Below the pieces are notes generated by a model, which saw nothing but the letters and a program-made list of their open reading frames with translations, searched no databases and was not told the DNA's origin. A program made the translations under genes and the position numbers. A stretch of 9,139 nt of DNA. It comes from Flavobacteriales bacterium. GTDB lineage: Bacteria > Bacteroidota > Bacteroidia > Flavobacteriales > Flavobacteriaceae. This document shows positions 6,756 through 9,139 of the stretch, piece after piece (position 1 is the first letter of the stretch; the number at the start of each line of letters is the position of its first letter). The DNA is taken from NCBI GenBank assembly GCA_027031025.1, contig JALVEJ010000204.1, positions 1 to 9,139 of the forward strand, given 5' to 3'.

Positions 6756-6862
6756 GTGTTGTTTGTGAGTTTTAGTCCTTGGTTTGGATAAATGAGTGCA
6801 TTTTGAAATTATGATTACTTCCGGTGTATCATGGTGTTTTTTACCTTCAACCTGCTAAAAAA

Positions 6863-7444
6863 TTAATTTTCTATCAAAAATAAATAAGTCTCATACCATT
6901 TATTACCCGACAAATCGTCTTTTGGTTGTGCAAATATACTCATTGTTTGAATATTGGCAGGCGGTTTTTCATATTTATTGTTGATATTGATTAAGGCTTG
7001 AGTTTTTGACGGTGTAATTTGATTGGATAAAGCAACAATCACACGACGTTTTGGCAACTCGTTGTTTCTGTATTCTTTCGTGTGTGTGGCAGTGGTCATA
7101 ATACTGCCTTCATCGGCTATCAAAGCTTCACAACCGCCTAATAAAACACCATTTTTATTAAACTGATCGGTTACCGGTATTTGAAGTTTCTTTAAAAAAT
7201 GAAAATAGGAAGGCTCTAAAACCATAAAAGACGCTGCATCAAGATATTTTAACAACCTGAGTAAGTTTTGTCTAAAATCTTCCTTATCATCCGGATAGAA
7301 AAATGCCCCGCCTTTTTGTTTAAAATTGTAAACAAAGCGCTCGTCCAATGACATGGCCGACTTATTTATCTCATCAGGTTGTTCCGTATCGAGATGTTCA
7401 TATGTTTTTGATTTGGATGAAAAAAATCGTTTAATAAAATCCAT
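6863..7444 (-). CDS. LUD-domain protein (LutC/YkgG-like), function unassigned
   Basis: The 193-residue cytoplasmic protein has a variable N-terminus (1-30) and a LUD domain (about 34-190). Recognisable LutC-like parts are GGCEALIADEGSIM (103-116) and RRVIVALSNQITPSKTQAL (133-151). In LutC, part of the LutABC L-lactate oxidation complex, the end carries an SGPS..ADIE segment and a glycine-rich GVHGP turn. Here that region reads IFAQPKDDLSG (170-180) followed by WYETYLFLIEN, so the C-terminus differs. No lutA or lutB partner is visible. In flavobacteria a stand-alone gene of this kind commonly precedes cdsA and psd, which suggests a role other than lactate use, but none is known to me. The start at 7444 is supported by a TATCTTTG box about 30 bases upstream. 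Confidence 0.75.
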   Translation of the reverse strand: MDFIKRFFSSKSKTYEHLDTEQPDEINKSAMSLDERFVYNFKQKGGAFFYPDDKEDFRQNLLRLLKYLDAASFMVLEPSYFHFLKKLQIPVTDQFNKNGVLLGGCEALIADEGSIMTTATHTKEYRNNELPKRRVIVALSNQITPSKTQALININNKYEKPPANIQTMSIFAQPKDDLSGNKWYETYLFLIEN

Positions 7445-7473
7445 GTTTTTCTAAAAAACTTAAAATTTTAATA

Positions 7474-7481
7474 CAAAGATA
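7474..7481 (-). promoter_or_regulatory. -7 promoter element of the LUD–cdsA–psd operon
   Basis: The minus strand reads TATCTTTG, the same octamer as at the MarR-type gene and a full match to TAnnTTTG. It predicts a leader of about 23 bases before the ATG at 7444. No clear -33 TTG is present. Confidence 0.55.
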
Positions 7482-7663
7482 AAAAATAAGCCGGAAATAA
7501 TGAATACCATAAAAAATATTTAATGTTTTCTCCAAAATTTTATCGGATTTAATTTGGTTTTAATCTTAGAAAGATTTTTTTCAAATATTAAAAAATGATA
7601 TATATAACCGGAATTTATCAAAACTCCACATATTTTTCATTTTCAAGTTACCAGTCTTTTTTG

Positions 7664-7671
7664 TAAATTAG
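7664..7671 (+). promoter_or_regulatory. Candidate -7 promoter element of icmF
   Basis: TAAATTAG differs at one position from TAnnTTTG and lies 21 bases before the icmF ATG, giving a leader of about 15 bases as at the other genes here. The rest of the 248-bp divergent gap (7445-7692) is AT-rich. It contains one short palindrome, AATCTT-AGA-AAGATT (7562-7576), that could be an operator, and nothing else I can name. Confidence 0.4.
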
Positions 7672-7692
7672 CCAACCATAAAAATTGATTCA

Positions 7693-9139
7693 ATGCAAAT
7701 AGATCATACTCCTTATCAACCTAAAAATAAAGTGCGAATTGTGACGGCTGCTTCGTTATTTGACGGACACGATGCCGCTATCAATATCATGCGCCGGATT
7801 ATCCAACGTACCGGTGCCGAAGTCATTCATTTGGGACACAACCGCAGTGTCGATGAAATAGTCAATACTGCCATTCAAGAAGATGCCAACGGCATAGCCA
7901 TAACATCGTATCAAGGCGGACATACCGAATACCTTAAATATATGTATGACTTGCTCAATGAACGCGGTGCCGGTCATATCAAAATTTTTGCCGGTGGTGG
8001 TGGCACTATCCTGCCCGAAGAAATTGAAGAATTGGAAGCTTATGGTATCACCAAAATCTATTCACCCGACGATGGTAGAGAAATGGGCTTGCAAGGCATG
8101 ATTAACCATTTAGTACAACATGCCGATTTTCCTACCGGAAAAGATCTCAGTGTAAAAAGTCCGGAAGATATCAAAGAAAAAAATGATAAAAAAATAGCCG
8201 AAACCATCTCCGCAGCTGAAAATTTTCCGGAATTACATCAAGAGTTACTAGAACAAATCAGAAAAAATGCTCAAAAAAACCAAGTTCCCATTCTGGGAAT
8301 TACCGGAACCGGCGGCGCCGGAAAATCATCATTGGTAGATGAATTGGTCAGACGTTTTCTCAACGAATTTCCCGACAAAAAACTTGCTATTATTTCGGTG
8401 GACCCGACTAAAAAACGCACCGGTGGGGCATTATTGGGCGACCGTATCCGCATGAATGCCATCAACAATCCGCGCGTGTATATGCGTTCTATGGCGACGC
8501 GTGCCAGCAATGTATCGCTGTCGCCGTCGGTGCAAGATGCTTTGGATATTGTTAAAAATTCCGATTTTGATTTAATCATATTAGAAACTTCGGGTATCGG
8601 ACAGTCCGATACACAAATTGTCGATTTTGCCGATGTTAATATGTATGTGATGACCCCCGATTACGGGGCGGCAACTCAGCTCGAAAAAATCGACATGCTC
8701 GATTATGCCGACATTATCGCCTTAAACAAATTTGATAAACGCGGCGCTCTCGATGCCTTACGGGATGTTAAAAAACAATATCAACGCAATCACAATCTTT
8801 GGGATAAAGACACCGATGAGATGCCGGTATATGGCACTATTGCTTCGCAATTTAACGATCCGGGCGTCAATAAGTTATATAAAGCACTTATCAATTTGAT
8901 CAACGAAAAAACCGATGCCGGATTTGACTCATCATTTGAAGCCAAAGACGAAAATCTCGATAAGCAGTTTATTATTCCCCCCCAACGCGTACGCTATTTG
9001 TCGGAAATAGTCGAAACCAATCGTAAATATCACGAATGGGCAGATAAACAATCCGGTATTGCGCAACAATTATACAGCATTTATAAAACCATCGAAGCGC
9101 TTTCGACTACCCCGACACTTAACAAATACGGCATTAATG
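7693..9139 (+). CDS. icmF: Fused isobutyryl-CoA mutase IcmF, N-terminal 482 residues (runs off the right end)
   Basis: IcmF is an adenosylcobalamin enzyme that interconverts isobutyryl-CoA and n-butyryl-CoA, with its repair G-protein fused between the cobalamin-binding and substrate domains. Residues 1 to about 140 are the B12-binding domain: SLFDGHDAA (21-29) with axial ligand H26, SYQGGH (72-77) and AGGGGTILPEE (100-110). Residues 200 to about 410 are a MeaB-like GTPase: P-loop GTGGAGKS (205-212), SVDPT (235-239), ETSGIGQSD (298-306) and NKFD (345-348). A linker follows (about 411-482). The TIM-barrel mutase domain, which sets substrate choice, lies outside the window; known IcmF proteins are around 1,100 residues, so somewhat under half is visible. 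The ATG at 7693 is chosen because the B12 domain begins directly after it. The gene is transcribed away from the LUD operon and looks richer in G+C than the surface operon. Confidence 0.92.
   Translation, partial: MQIDHTPYQPKNKVRIVTAASLFDGHDAAINIMRRIIQRTGAEVIHLGHNRSVDEIVNTAIQEDANGIAITSYQGGHTEYLKYMYDLLNERGAGHIKIFAGGGGTILPEEIEELEAYGITKIYSPDDGREMGLQGMINHLVQHADFPTGKDLSVKSPEDIKEKNDKKIAETISAAENFPELHQELLEQIRKNAQKNQVPILGITGTGGAGKSSLVDELVRRFLNEFPDKKLAIISVDPTKKRTGGALLGDRIRMNAINNPRVYMRSMATRASNVSLSPSVQDALDIVKNSDFDLIILETSGIGQSDTQIVDFADVNMYVMTPDYGAATQLEKIDMLDYADIIALNKFDKRGALDALRDVKKQYQRNHNLWDKDTDEMPVYGTIASQFNDPGVNKLYKALINLINEKTDAGFDSSFEAKDENLDKQFIIPPQRVRYLSEIVETNRKYHEWADKQSGIAQQLYSIYKTIEALSTTPTLNKYGIN

Noticed and set aside
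6756..6862. Possible small gene or promoter between the LUD gene and cdsA
   Set aside because: Minus-strand ATGs open frames of only a few codons, and no TAnnTTTG box occurs in the gap.
7445..7692. Possible cobalamin riboswitch ahead of icmF
   Set aside because: The predicted leader is only about 15 bases and no B12-box-like GCCACTG sequence or conserved stems are visible.
7756..7977. Minus-strand open frame of 73 codons opposite the icmF B12 domain
   Set aside because: The plus-strand frame encodes clear IcmF motifs; this is its shadow.
8271..8579. Minus-strand open frame of 102 codons opposite the icmF GTPase domain
   Set aside because: Antisense to the P-loop and SVDPT region of IcmF; no features of its own.

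Overview
The window is AT-rich chromosomal DNA (roughly one-third G+C by eye) from a member of the Bacteroidota, most likely a flavobacterium. Three things point there. One gene ends in a type IX secretion (T9SS, Por) sorting domain, a system confined to this phylum. Several genes have promoter elements of the form TAnnTTTG, the -7 box of Bacteroidota sigma factors. The LUD–cdsA–psd gene order and the fused cobalamin mutase also resemble flavobacterial genomes. The species cannot be told from the sequence.

Layout. Positions 1-91 hold the first 30 codons of a MarR-type regulator on the minus strand. A perfect 14-bp inverted repeat lies directly upstream of its -7 box. Positions 241-2592 hold a two-gene surface-protein operon on the minus strand: a small T9SS-sorted protein (2107-2592), then a 588-residue repeat protein (329-2095), closed by a clear hairpin terminator. 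Positions 2797-5215 hold a deoxynucleoside kinase overlapped by a CLC-type chloride channel/transporter with a CBS pair, also on the minus strand. Positions 5306-7444 hold LUD-domain protein, CdsA and phosphatidylserine decarboxylase on the minus strand. After a divergent intergenic region, icmF runs on the plus strand from 7693 off the right end.

How the genes work together. CdsA makes CDP-diacylglycerol and Psd makes phosphatidylethanolamine; the phosphatidylserine synthase that connects them is not in the window. These two genes are almost fused end to start. The kinase and channel overlap by 26 bp and are probably translationally coupled, though no shared pathway is obvious. IcmF interconverts isobutyryl-CoA and n-butyryl-CoA and is an independent unit.

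Most of the window is ordinary core metabolism. The parts most worth a second look are: the surface operon, which pairs a repeat-rich protein lacking a sorting signal with a small sorted partner; the palindrome at the marR promoter; the CLC protein whose internal proton-glutamate position carries isoleucine; and a strong excess of the tetranucleotide CCGG. I saw no mobile element, CRISPR array, RNA gene or defence system.
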